NCBI RefSeq assembly: GCF_029784165.1
Contig: NC_073695.1
Coordinates: forward strand, 162,226,261-162,290,260
DNA: 64,000 bases
Direction: 5' to 3'
DNA from: Wyeomyia smithii
Lineage: Eukaryota; Arthropoda; Insecta; Diptera; Culicidae
Of the stretch, positions 52,270 through 63,483 are shown piece after piece. The notes beneath the pieces are model-generated. The model was not told where the DNA came from, ran no database searches, and saw only the letters and a list, made by a program, of their open reading frames with translations. Within the stretch, counting starts at the first letter, position 1, and every line of letters begins with the position of its first letter. A program made the translations under genes and the position numbers.

Positions 52270-52359
52270 TCGCCACGTTTGATTTTGGGAGACTTTTAAC
52301 TCTCATGGCGTGGCTTGTGGTTCCCCTTACAATGATAACTGCTCCTCTTTGATCTATAA
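52270..52359 (+). pseudogene. LINE copy 2 ORF2, endonuclease part 2
   Basis: Continues from 46462: CGCCACGTTTGATTTTGGG aligns with copy 1 19897-19915 (GDF motif region; here GACTTTTAA introduces a stop). Cut at 52359 by the hAT-type MITE. Confidence 0.8.
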
Positions 52360-52716
52360 CAGCGGTTTTCAACCGGGGGGGAATTTAACCGTTGCAGGGG
52401 GGGAATTGCGAGTGGAAAAATTTCACATGTAATGGGCTTTTGTGATTGACGGTGGTGCGACATTTTTTTCATTTTTTTTTCAAATGTGCTTGTTAACGAT
52501 AAATCGTCACACACACCTTCACAAGAGATGCTGAATTGTATGCCCGTGTATTGGTGTTCTCCTGCTCCTGCTTGAAACCTGGTCAAAATTAAAGTTTAAA
52601 AAGCCTTATATTTTTTAATTACTACAGCTTTTCTTTCATGGTGCCCATAGGGGGGGAAAAGCTTGTAAAAATTATCAAAAGGGGGTGCATGAACTGAAGA
52701 AGGTTGAAAACCACTG
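52360..52716. mobile_element. hAT-type MITE with 8-bp TSD ATCTATAA
   Basis: 357 bp, flanked by ATCTATAA at 52352-52359 and 52717-52724. Ends CAGCGGTTTTCAACC and (reverse) CAGTGGTTTTCAACC. Subterminal G-runs (GGGGGGGAA) at both sides. Copy 1 of the host LINE shows the unoccupied site, confirming the insertion. No ORF. Confidence 0.88.
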
Positions 52717-52724
52717 ATCTATAA

Positions 52725-53027
52725 CCTTTGCGATGACTTCGACATGACAATTTCAAACTACGGTGAAATGACACGTATTCCGAAACCTCCAGCAAGTCCA
52801 ACTGCTTTGGATCAAACCTTTTGTTCGTTGTCGTTACGGTTGGATTGCACATGGAAGGTAATACTTGATCCTCACGGTAGCGACCATTTGCCAATTCTCA
52901 TTTCAATTAATAACAGGTCAACTCGCACGCAACCAACTGATATTCCGTATGACCTCACACGGAATATCAATTGGAAGTTACACGAGGAAATGGTTTCAAA
53001 AGCTGTTGAGTCGATTCATGTTTTGTA
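52725..53027 (+). pseudogene. LINE copy 2 ORF2, endonuclease part 3
   Basis: Continues CCTTTGCGATGACTTCGAC as in copy 1 at 19981. Frame EMTRIPKPPASPTALD, VILDPHGSDHLPILIS (the SDH motif is intact) to SKAVESIH. Cut at about 53027 by the CR1/L2-like LINE. Confidence 0.8.
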
Positions 53028-53034
53028 TCATTCT

Positions 53035-55494
53035 CCTAATGCTAGTGACCGCCGTTTTCTTGAAATATTGGAAAACTGACTTGATGAATTTCTTGATTTG
53101 AGTAAAATAAATATAGTGACGGGCGATTTAAATATTAACTGGCGAGATGATGCAAATTCGAATCATTTGAAGCGTTTAGTTGAGTCTTCCAATTTGAAAC
53201 AAAGTGTAGATGAATATACGCGTATTTCCCAGCGGAGTAGAACTTTTATTGACCATGTTTATTGCAATTTTGATTCGATTCGTTCAGTTACGAATTCTGA
53301 TATGAAAATAACCGATCATGAGACATTAGTAATTAATGTTCTAGAAAACTTTAATAATAATAATGATTCAATAAAATTGAAATGCTGGAGAAAATATTCG
53401 AAACAGGCTGTTTCGAACCTTGTTGAGAGAAGCTTGGGTTTTCCAATCGCGACCGGTAGTTTAGATGAATCTGCAGCTGTTCTTACTAACATTTTGAAGA
53501 CGTGTACGAATCAATTAGTTGAACATAAATTTGTTTCGCTGAAAAACTCGAACAGCTGGTATAGTTTGGATCTCTTGCGCCTAAAGCGCAAGAGAGATAA
53601 ACTGTACAACAAGTTTTGTAGATCGAACAATCAGAATCATTGGATTGAGTACACGTTCGCGCGTAATAAATATTCACAAGCGATTAAAAAGAAGCGTTGT
53701 GAATATATCCAGAGAAAGATTGTTCAACTTCAAAATAACAGCAAAGAGTTATGGAAAATTTTGAAATCTTTGTTGAAACCTAGTAATTGTAAACCGCGGT
53801 CCATAACTTTTGAAGGCACATTAGAACATTCAGAACAAATTATTGCATCTAGATTTAATGATTATTTTGTCAATAGTGTTTCATTGATCAATCAATCCAT
53901 TGAATTGGTCGAGGAACCCGACGAAATAAAACAGCCGATTAACAGTAGTTGTACATTTGATGGTTTTCACCCAATCACGTTAGATGAACTGAGAAAAATT
54001 TGTTTTTCATTAGGTAAAACGGCTGGAGTAGATAATGTAAATGCTAGAGTTATTCAAGATTGCTTCAATGTCATTGGTCACACTTTGCTGGACCTCATTA
54101 ATGAATCGTTGCAAACAGGGCACGTGCCTTTGGTGTGGAAAGAATCGTTGGTTGTTCCGATTCAAAAGGTTGCTGGAACGATTAAAGCCGAAGAGTTTCG
54201 TCCCATCAACATGTTACACACATTAGAAAAGATATTAGAACTAGTTGTTAAAGGCCAGCTTCTAGAATATTTAAATAGTAACTCGTTGCTAATTCCGGAA
54301 CAATCAGGCTACCGGGAAGGCCACTCATGTGAAACCGCGTTAAACTTAGTACTAGCAAAATGGAAAGATAACTTAGAAAATAGAGACACAATATTTGCTG
54401 TTTTTTTGGATCTAAAACGCGCTTTTGAGACAATTTCTAGGCCCTTATTGTTGAACACAATCAAGCGCTTTGGAATTTCGAGTACTGCATTCAGATGGTT
54501 TGAAAGCTACTTGTCTGACAGAACTCAACGGACTGTTTTTAATGATTCTGTTTCTAGTCCCGTGGAGAATGATCTTGGAGTTCCACAGGGAAGTGTATTA
54601 GGGCCCCTTTCGTTCATTATGTATATAAATGACATGCGACGAGTTTTACGTTTTTGTGATATTAATCTTTTTGCCGATGACACCGTATTATTCATTGCAG
54701 CTAAGAATGTAGAAGAAGCCGTTTCACACTTGAACGAAGATTTACGTTCTCTAAGCAGATGGTTGAAGTATAAGCAATTGAAATTGAATATTGATAAAAC
54801 TAAATTTATGATTTTCTCGCGCACCGTTGTAAATGATGATGTCTCTGTTTTGATTGATGATGAGGCAATTGGTCGCGTTCGGGAGATTAAATATCTTGGC
54901 GTGATTATTGATGACAATCTAAAGTTCAACGCTCACATTGACAATGTCATCAAGAAAATTGCCAAAAAGTATGGAATTCTATGCCGTCTGAAAAACGAAT
55001 TAACGATTAGTAGTAAAATACAGCTATACAAGTCAATCATCTCTCCACATTTGGATTTTTGCCCTACTTTTTTATACTTAGCCAATAACACACAACTATT
55101 GAGGTTACAGCGTTTGCAGAATAGAATAATGCGTTTGATTTTAAATTGTGATAGATTAACTTCCTCTGTTTTCATGTTGGACGCTTTGCAATGGCTATCT
55201 GTGAAGCAGCGAGTTGTTTATTTGTCTATGGTGTTCATTTTTAAAATAATTAATGGTTTGCTACCTCAATATTTGAGTGATCGAATTGAAAGAGGAAGAG
55301 ATTTTCATAGATATAACACTAGAACCGCGGATGAAATAAGAACACCTTTCTTTCTAACGAGAGCTTCACAAAATTCATTGTTTTATAAAGGTATAAATTT
55401 TTTCAATTCGATGCCAAGACATGTTAAACGTGCACCAACACTTTCGGAGTTCAAGGGACAATGTATTTCACACGTGAAAGTTTCTATTGTATAG
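53035..55494 (+). CDS. CR1/L2-like ORF2, 5' truncated, almost intact
   Basis: A 798-codon open frame runs from 53098; an in-frame TGA at 53077-53079 separates a short upstream part (VLYHSPNASDRRFLEILEN) that belongs to the same endonuclease. Endonuclease end: IVTGDLNINW, FIDHVYCNF, ITDHETLVI. Reverse transcriptase: RPINMLHTLEKILELVVK, EQSGYREGHSCETALN, FLDLKRAFETIS, GVPQGSVLGPLSFIMYIND and catalytic FADDT, then YLGVIIDDNL and IISPHLDFCPTF. No RNase H. Start and N-terminal catalytic residues are missing, so it is dead on arrival, but the frame has little decay, implying recent insertion. Confidence 0.88.
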
Positions 55495-56149
55495 AACGAT
55501 ACTAAGTTTTTCAAAATGATGTAGAGTTTACCTGACGAAGTTTGAACAAACGGATCTTAAATGACGGAGTTTTAACAAACGGATTTATTTTAGATGAACT
55601 ATTTGTTTTGGTTTCTATTCATATATTGATTGTTTTATTGAAGCTTGTAAATGACGAAGTCTTATACGAACGGATCTGATTGTGTTGTACAATTTTATTT
55701 ATATGTTTATATTAAATTGGACTTTTCTAAATTTATAACAACAAAACTACTGTGTTCGTCACGGTGATGATGATGGATTTTTTTTCTTTACATTATTGTT
55801 GTTGTAGCTTTAAAAATAATAGAAAGAGACTACAAAAGCTTGAGCCTCGCGCGCGGTTTTCAGATATAAATGATTTCTTTTAGCAAATTAAAATTGTTAT
55901 TTGAATGCTTAGAGAAAATCATGAAATAGTTGTGGTTGGTCTGGCTGAAGGTCATGAAAACCCTGTACTAGTTTTGTGTGCTCTATGAATTAAGTATACA
56001 GTTTTTGAAGAAGTTTATATCTGGAGGTAAAATCAGTTCGTTTTTTTTTGTTTTGTATAACTGATTAAAATGTGATCACATTAATTATCTATAGATAAAT
56101 CGTCCAGCTCAAACCTTTGTAGGGGTATGTGGCGGGACCATCATCATCA
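55495..56149 (+). other. 3' UTR of the CR1/L2-like LINE
   Basis: Three spaced copies of TGACGxAGTxTxxxxAAACGGATxT at about 55533, 55564 and 55650. Ends CCATCATCATCATCATCAAC. No coding signal. Confidence 0.6.
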
Positions 56150-58682
56150 TCATCAACATCTTCCACCACTTGAAGAATACAACCTCCTCGCGGGCTTGAT
56201 TCTTGTACCGCGTTACAAGCCCAAACGAAAACATATCCCGACGTAACAATCAAAGAACATCCTCCTACTCCGTGGTGGGACAAAGAGTGCTCCGATGTCT
56301 ACACGCAAAGATCCAACGCGTTTCTGACCTTCCGGGATACGGACAAGGTCGACGACTTTACACGTTATTCGGAGCTTGATACCAAGTGTAAAAAGCTTGG
56401 TTAAAACAAAGAAACGCGAATATTGACGTCGGTTCGTAAACTAGACGCCAAGGGAGACATCGATGAGCACTCTTTGGAACACAGCCCGAATAATGCGGAA
56501 TCGTATAACGGTCAAAGAAAGCGAGGAGTCTTCGACGCGATAGATTCACCTTTCACGATGGCAGAATTTTCAATTGCCCTCCTGTCCTGTAACAATAACG
56601 CGCTTGGATTAAATAGAATCAAATCCTACTTGTTGAAGAATCTACCCGGCACTGCCAAGAGGCGCTTGTTGAACTTGTTCAATAATTTCCTGGAGCAAAA
56701 CATTGTACCACAGGGTTGGAGGCAAGTGAAGGTAATCGCCATCCAAAAACCGGGAAAACCAGCCTCTAATCACAACTCTTATAGGCCGATTGCAATGCTG
56801 TCCTTTATCCGGAAACTGATGAAAAAAATGATACTCTGTCGTTTCGACCACTGGGTCGAATCAAACGATCTACTATCAAATACTTAGTTTGGCGTCTGCG
56901 TTCTTGGACATTAAGGGGGCTTTTGATTCCGTTTCTATTGAAATTCTTTTGAATAAACTTCACCGACAAGGATTTTCTCCAATTTTAAACAATTTCTTGC
57001 ACAATTTGTTGTCCGAAAAGCACATGCATTTTACGCACGGCGATTTGGCAACTTTTCGCATTAGCTAAAAGGGTCTTCCCCAGGGCTCATGTTTAAGCCC
57101 CCTTCTTTACAACTTTTATGTAAACGACATCGACGAATGTCTAGCAAATCCATGCACGATAAGACAACTTGCAGACAATAGTGTGGTCTCTGTTACAGAA
57201 GCCAAAGCAGCCGATTTGCAAGGACCATTGCAAGATACCTTGGACAGTTTGTCTGCTTGGGCTCTACAGCTAGGTATCGAATTCTCTCCGGAGAAAACTG
57301 AGATAGTAGTTTTTTCTAGAAAGCGTGAACCTGCTCAGCTCCAATCACAATTAATGGGTAAAAGGATTTCTCAGGTTTTGGTACACATATATCTTGGTGT
57401 TTGGTTCGACTCTAAAGACACCTGGGGTTGTCACATTAGGTATCTGAAGAAAAAATGCCAGCAAAGAGTGAATTTTTTTCGTACAATAACCGGATCATGG
57501 TGGGGAGCCCACCCAGGAGACCTTATGAGGCTTTACCAAACAACGATATTGTCTGTGATTGAGTACGGGTGTTTTTGCATCCACTCCGCAGCAAACACAT
57601 GTTTAATCAAACTGGAGCGAATACAATATCGTTGTTTGTGTATCGCCTTGGGTTGCATGCAGTCGACCCATACGATGAGTTTGAAGGTCTTAGCTGGAGT
57701 TCTATCATTGAAAAGCCGCTTCTGGAGCCTGTCTTCTCGTATTCTTATCAAATGTGAAGTCTTGAACCGTCCTGTGATTGAGAATTTTAAAAGGTTAATC
57801 GAACTTAATTCTCAAACCCGTTTTATGCTATTGTATTTCAATCACATGTCCCAAAATATTAATTCTTCTTTGAATATTCCAAATCGTGATAACTTATCAA
57901 ATACTACTGATGGTACTGTGTTTTTTGATACCCAAAATTTTTTCCAATAAATATCGAAACATCAACTGCGACAATATGTTCTACACTGACGGATCACTTC
58001 TCGATAAGTCCACTGGCTTCGGTATCTTCAATAACAATTTAACCGTCTCCCATAAGCTCGATAATCCTGCTTCTGTTTACGTTGCAGAATTAGCTGCAAT
58101 TCAATACACCCTAGGGATTATCGAATAAATGCCCACGGACCATTATTCCATCTTTACGGACAGTCTCAGTTCCATTGAGGCTCTTGGATCGATGAAAGAT
58201 GTTAAGCACTCTCCATATTTCCTGGGGAAAATACGGGAACATTTGAGTGCTTTATCCGAAACATCTTCTCAGATTACCTTAGTGCTCGATACTGGGTAAT
58301 GAGAAAGCGGACTCTTTGGCTAAGGTGGGCGCAACAAATGTCCCGGCTTATGTCCAATCACTACAGATTTGACGCGCATCTCCGTCGTGTTGGGCTCGGG
58401 GGGAGTGGTATCTGTGCCTGTGGGGGAGGTTATCCCGACATAGAGCACGTTGTTTGGTCATGCCACTTACACCTTGACGCCAGGTCTAAATTTATAGCTT
58501 CCCTTCAGGCCGAAGGTAGGCAACCGGCTGTTCCTGTTCGTGATGTCTTGGCGATCCGTGACCTACCCTACATGTCCCTTATATACGTTTTCCTGAAATC
58601 GATCCATGCCCCAGTCAAGTCCTATTTCCTTCCGCCTACATCCAGCCAAACGACAAGAACACGTTTAGACCACGGATCCTGA
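56150..58682 (+). pseudogene. LINE copy 2 ORF2, reverse transcriptase and RNase H remnant
   Basis: Aligns with copy 1 from 20278 on. Recognisable: FTMAEFSIALLSCNNNA, YRPIAMLSFIRKLMKKM, AFLDIKGAFDSVSIEI, QGSCLSPLLYNFYVND, RQLADNS (catalytic Asp changed to Asn), LAWALQLGIEFSPEKTEIVV-type thumb, MFYTDGSLLDKST, VAELAAIQYTLGIIE, CACGGGYPDIEHVVWSC. A region of about 170 bp before FLDIKGAFD and about 200 bp after GNEKADS are deleted, and many stops are present. Confidence 0.82.
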
Positions 58683-58923
58683 TCCGGAACCAGCAACCAG
58701 ACCCGCACGATACTTTTAGGGCCCGAGGGAAACTACTCAGTATTCCAGTCTGTAGTATCTTTGCCCAGCAGCGGAACATATTGCATATGTTGCTTACCTA
58801 TTGCAATGGAAAACCATCAAACAACAAACCAGTGCTTCTAATGAAGAACATTCTAGCTTCAAGTTAGATTTAATTTTAGCTCGTAGTTGGCAGCGAGGAT
58901 AAAAAATTTGCTTTTAGTTATTA

Positions 58924-59240
58924 AAACACATTCGCCATTCGATAACTGCAAGTCTTTTAACTGCAACGCTTTTGTATTCGAGAATGAAAATTGTTGAATC
59001 TCTAGAAACATTTCAAAAGGACTTTTTCATTCTTCTCGATTTTTTTTTCGATTTCGTTTACATGTTGTCTCTTTATTCTAGATGAGAGATTATAGATCTC
59101 CACTATTAATCAATAAAGCAAAATCACCATGTTATGTGGTTCACTTTCCGTAACTATTATAAGAGAAAAAAATATTCCTTGTGCATTGTTTGGCTAGCTT
59201 ACACTACATCACAAAAAAAATTGTGGCCTAGCGTTAAATA
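58924..59240. other. Intergenic or intronic sequence
   Basis: No gene recognised between the LINE 3' end and the 129-bp-type MITE. Confidence 0.5.
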
Positions 59241-59378
59241 GACCATTCTAGGAACTGACAAGTGTCACGGATCCTGCTGACATTGATGTTGCTTTTACTT
59301 GCGTTATGTCAGCGGTTCCGAGCTTTCTGTCAAAATTTCATTCATGAATTGAGTTCAGAAACGTCTCGTAAAATGGTC
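59241..59378 (+). mobile_element. 129-bp MITE family, copy 2 (138 bp)
   Basis: TA on the left, inverted GACCATT...AATGGTC ends. About 75 bp of the interior, including GTTATGTCAGCGGTTCCGAG, are identical to 17089-17217. A 9-bp stretch (CTGCTGACA region) is added. Confidence 0.75.
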
Positions 59379-59440
59379 TTCTGTAGTGATGAACTTTATC
59401 TTCGCCTACATATTGGTTATGTAAAGTAGTTACTAAAACG

Positions 59441-60805
59441 CACAGTGGGGCAAATTGGTCCGTTGGCGCGACAAAACCTCATAACTCCTTAACAGTTGTT
59501 TTCACAGTGTTCATATCTTTGGCAATGTTGTTCACCATAAAAACATCTTCTTGAAAAATGTATTCAGGCAGCTTTATTTTTTTTTCTACAGATGGCGCTG
59601 GCATCTATCTTTTGAATAAATGGTGGTAGCCATTTTGTTTCTTCGGGAAAGTTGTTCATATCATCAATTGACATAAAGTTGTCGAATATATTACAACTGT
59701 AGGACTGACCGTTAACGAGATAAAATTATTTTCATTATTCATAAATCCAAAATTTCAGTAATGAAATATAACTGGGACTTAAGTACATATATTTCAATTT
59801 CAGATATATTCGAACTTTCGAGTTATCATGAAATTAATTATTGAAGGTTCGTAGTTGCCTTTGTATAGTTTTTTGTCAACCTATGATGTGTCATCATATT
59901 TGATAAAGAATATAAAATATAATTTTAATGTTATTGTTTGTGATAAAATGTTTCAAATAGGAACATTGTTCAATTAAAGATTAGTTGGTCATGTTCCCTT
60001 TCTAAGAGTTCCTCTTGTTTAATTTTATACCATTTAACATAAATACTAAACGCTTACTTTTGTTTAAAACACTGTTCACCCAATAACAAACTGTTTTCTA
60101 GTACTAATAATCATTTCCGAGGGATCTTAATACTACTGGACATCAGTTTCGAAAGACCCCCGAACATTATCATGGTCGTGTTGCATACACCGGCATTCAG
60201 CAAAGTCTATTGTAGGAAAAACATCGATACGGACACTGCTGGATGACAATTTTTTACATGAATTGACATGAAAACAATCGTTGCGGAAACTCGAACTACT
60301 CGGTAAGTCGCAACTAGTAGCAGCTGATTTTTGGTTTAGTACTAGCCAATACCTTGTATTTTAGTACAATAATAGTGTCATAGCAGAGCAACGTAGAACT
60401 TTATGTTTTTCATATTGCCGAAAATGAGGAAAAATTACAAAAAAACTTGTTTTACATACTATGCCTCCTACGAACCTATTTTCAACAAAACTGTCTTAAT
60501 ATCACATTACCTATTAGTTTATACTCTGTTTTATGAGGATCATATGAGTAAGCTAATTAATTTCTAAGTATTTGCATGCCCTACTGGAAAATATCTGAGA
60601 AAATTTTTTCTTCCATTTTACAAGCCTTGTAAATCCTCACTTTTACAATATTTTAGCACATTTTCTAAATTATTTTTCAAAGTGAATTATCATGATTTCT
60701 AGTCGATAACATGTCTACTGCAAGTAGAAAATAAAATGAGGCATGAAAACTGAATTTCATTTTTTTTAGTTTTGTCGCGACTTTTCTGGGTTCTGCCCCA
60801 CAGTG
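59441..60805. mobile_element. Candidate TIR element with CACAGTG ends
   Basis: 1365 bp. Left end CACAGTGGGGCAAATTGG; right end (reverse) CACTGTGGGGCAGAACCC, both followed by CGCGACAAAAC-type sequence (59467-59480; 60770-60780). CACxGTG termini recall Transib elements. No clear target duplication and no transposase. Ends two bases before the Gag ATG of the BEL element. Confidence 0.5.
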
Positions 60806-60807
60806 CG

Positions 60808-61660
60808 ATGCTAAGCAAGGGGTTTGCTGTCCGTGGTAACAATAAAAGCACCCAATAAGGTAACAACCAGCAGATCATCGTCCATAAGAAAGGGAAAGAC
60901 TGGCGGAAAACCCCTTCAGTCGCAACGTGGAAGTGTTCAATCCAACGCTCACTCCGCGGTTCTCGAAGAACAATTAGCATTATTGGAAACGATGGATAAA
61001 CGCCAAAAGCTTATTAGGCAGCAGGCCCGGACGAGCGATGGAGGCTCAACGATCTCAGCCTCGGGAATTTTCCAAATTTTCAACGGAAGCAGGGTGCAAA
61101 AATGGTTGAAGGAAAATGAAAATTCCACGGATGTCGGTAGTAAGGACCCCTCGGGAAAAGGGACAATAAATTCGTCACAACAACCATCTTCATCATCAGC
61201 TTCTTTAGTCAGCGGGAATTCATTGCAAGGACAACACCAGTTCCAGAAGACCCACTAACTCAACTCGCCCAACGAATCCGAGAAATTTCTTTATAACAAG
61301 GAAATTTCCGATCGCAACCTAACCACCCATCAGTGAACCCTGCATATATGCAAATTGCAGCCCGCCAGGTTACGGGCAAGGATCTTCCAGTTTTCAGCGG
61401 AAACCCGGAAGACTGGCCGATGTTCATTCGGATCTTTGAAGAGACTACAAATGCGTGTGGATTTTCCAATGTGGAAAATCAAGTACGGCTTTAGAAATAC
61501 CTACGGGGTGATGCTTTAGAGACCGTTCGCAGCCGACTCCTGATGCCGGAAGGCGTGCCACATGTGATTAAGACACTGGAAATGCGTTTTGGTCGTCCAG
61601 AATTGATTATTCGCTCCATGCTAACGTTCTCATTGTCTACCCTCCCCTAAGCCAGATAGG
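60808..61660 (+). pseudogene. BEL Gag, N-terminal part, broken
   Basis: MLSKGFAVRGNNKST in one frame continues NKVTTSRSSSIRKGKTGGKP in the next. Coiled-coil-like LEEQLALLETMDKRQKLIRQ, a WLKENE segment and a Ser-rich region end at TAA 61256. Then, in another frame, ARQVTGKDLPVFSGNPEDWP and FIRIFEETTNACGFSN (DUF1759 signature) run to a TAG near 61492 and further to 61655. Confidence 0.75.
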
Positions 61661-62935
61661 ATGGACACACTGATTGATTTTGGATTGGCTGTCCAGAATT
61701 TAGTGGTTCATTTACAGGCGGCCAAACAGGAGAGTCACCTTAACTATCCAACTTTGCTGCAGGAGCTCGTGGTAAAGCTGCCAGTGCAATTAAAGCTTGA
61801 TTGGGCTAAATATAAATTACTGAACTCGACACCCACTCTTGCTACTTTCGGATGTTTCATGGAGCAATTGATCCAAGCGGCTAGCAAAGTCTGCTTCGAT
61901 GTTCCGCTCAACCAAAACGCTAAGTTTGAAAGACCGAGAAACAAAGAAAAAAATGTGGCTAATTCATACTCGCACGAAAACAAATTTGATCGACATTCCC
62001 TTTCACACTCGAAACGCAACGAAATGACAAAGAAACATGTTAAACTTTGTCAATTTTGTAAAGGATCGGGACATCGAGTTTCAGGTTGCAAGGAATTTGC
62101 AAAAAGAAACCTAGAGGATCGTTTAAATTTCGTGCGGCAGAATAATCTTTGCAGAACATGTTTGAATTTTCACCAGAAATGGCCCTGTAAGACTTGGCAA
62201 GGTTGTAATATGGAAGGATGTCGGGAAAAGCATCACTATCTCTTGCATCCACCGATTTCTAGCGGTCCAGTACATCTATCGAGCAGCCATTCGTCTGTCA
62301 ACCTCGACCGGCAAAATATGTTACCCTATTTTCGTATACTCCCAGTAGTTCTGCATAAAAACGGAAGAAGGCAGCTGATATTTGCGTTTATTGACGAAGG
62401 ATCTTCATCGACACTATTAGACCTCTCTGTAGCAGATTTACTAGAAATAGAAGGTCCAGTTGAGCCGCTGACACTGCAATGGACTGGTAACGTCACACGG
62501 AATGAAAATACATCGCGGCGGGTGCATGTCTCTGTCTCTGAAAAGGGTAAATCGCAGAAGCACCAAATCACTAACGCACGCTCGGTCGATCATCTTATGT
62601 TGCCAAAACAGTCGCTATCGTATCGAGTGCTAAGTGAAAAATATTCACATCTCAGAGGGTTACCCATAGACGACTATCAGATGGTGGAACCGAAACTACT
62701 CATCGGGTTGGACAACCTGAAGCTTGGGGTACCTCTGAAAATTAGAGAAGGAGGATTAAACGAACCTATAGCAGCGAAATGCAGGCTAGGGTGGACTATT
62801 TATGGCAGTGGGGTGGGACATACATCAATAGTTTCGATGAACTTGATGTCCCTGCATGTACGGATTCAACAACTGAGCGACTACTTTACGCTGGAACAAG
62901 CCGGAGCGAAATTTCCATTCCTGAATCAAAAATAG
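61661..62935 (+). pseudogene. BEL Gag-protease segment
   Basis: A 424-codon frame without an evident own start. Gag helices (LIDFGLAVQNLVVHLQAAKQ), zinc knuckle CQFCKGSGHRVSGC plus a second Cys-rich CRTCLNFHQKWPC region, then aspartic-protease-like FIDEGSSSTLLDLSVADLLE (DUF1758 type) and CRLGWTIYG. It closes at TAG 62933 where the functional frame shifts by one. The DEGS catalytic motif is usual for BEL elements as I recall. Confidence 0.82.
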
Positions 62936-63483
62936 ACCAAAGAGCGCGCCAATTGCTGGATGAAACGACTCGCTGAGTGGGTAACCGATTTAAAACCGGA
63001 TTGCTGTGGAAGTCGGACAACGTTGAATTTCCGGATAGTTTCCCCATGGCTGTTCGGAAGCTTGAAGCGTTGGAGCGAAAACTTGCAAAGGATCCCGTTT
63101 TAAAACTGCGAGTACACGAGCAACTAGATGAATATGTGACAAAAGGTTACTGTCACCGCGCAAAGTCGGACGAGTACCTACCTCTCGTAATTGTCGTCAA
63201 CCCAAGAAAACCAAATAAGGTGAGGTTAGTGTGGGACACTGCAGCCCAAGTAAATAGCGTTTCATTCAACTCGGCATTATTAAAGGGACCAGATTTGCTT
63301 ACATCTCATTGCTGTTCTGAGTTATTTTCGCAAACACAAAATCACAATCACCGGAGATATAAAAGAAATGTTCTTACGTATCCTAATATGCGCCGGAGAT
63401 CGGCAATCACAATGATTTCTATGGCGGAAAAAATCCGACGACACAAGCCCCACCCCTCCGGTTTTAGGAACACGTCTCGCTGA
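62900..63483 (+). pseudogene. BEL reverse transcriptase N-terminus, catalytic core deleted
   Basis: Frame ARQLLDETTR, then VGNRFKTGLLWKSDNVEFPD after an in-frame TGA (62974), KLEALERKLAKDPVLKLRVH, EYVTKGYCHRA, VNPRKPNKVRLVWDTAA and LLKGPDLL. After about 63300 the frame shifts and the expected palm motifs, including the catalytic Asp pair, are absent. Confidence 0.8.

Larger units (their letters stand above)
53028..56149 (+). mobile_element. 5'-truncated CR1/L2-like LINE
   Basis: Inserted in LINE copy 2 between GTCGATTCA and a CATCATCATCAACATC junction. Starts inside the endonuclease, carries a nearly intact reverse transcriptase frame (53098-55494), a 650-bp 3' UTR with repeated GACGAAGT-type and AAACGGATCT blocks (55535, 55580, 55660) and ends with a CAT-rich tail. 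The target duplication is not clear. Confidence 0.8.
44281..58923 (+). mobile_element. I/LOA-type LINE copy 2, decayed and split by three insertions
   Basis: Segments 44281-46462, 52270-52359, 52717-53027 and about 56150-58923 align in order with copy 1 (17834 onward). The splits are caused by a Ty3/gypsy element, a hAT-type MITE and a CR1/L2-like LINE. The 5' UTR has extra monomer units, the ORF1 ATG is ATA, and many stops and frameshifts are present. The 3' end stops near TTTTAGTTATTAAAA, short of copy 1's A tail. Older than copy 1. Confidence 0.85.

Noticed and set aside
59435..60810. 5-bp target duplication for the CACAGTG element
   Set aside because: Left flank AAACG and right flank CGATG do not match; Transib assignment kept only as a candidate.
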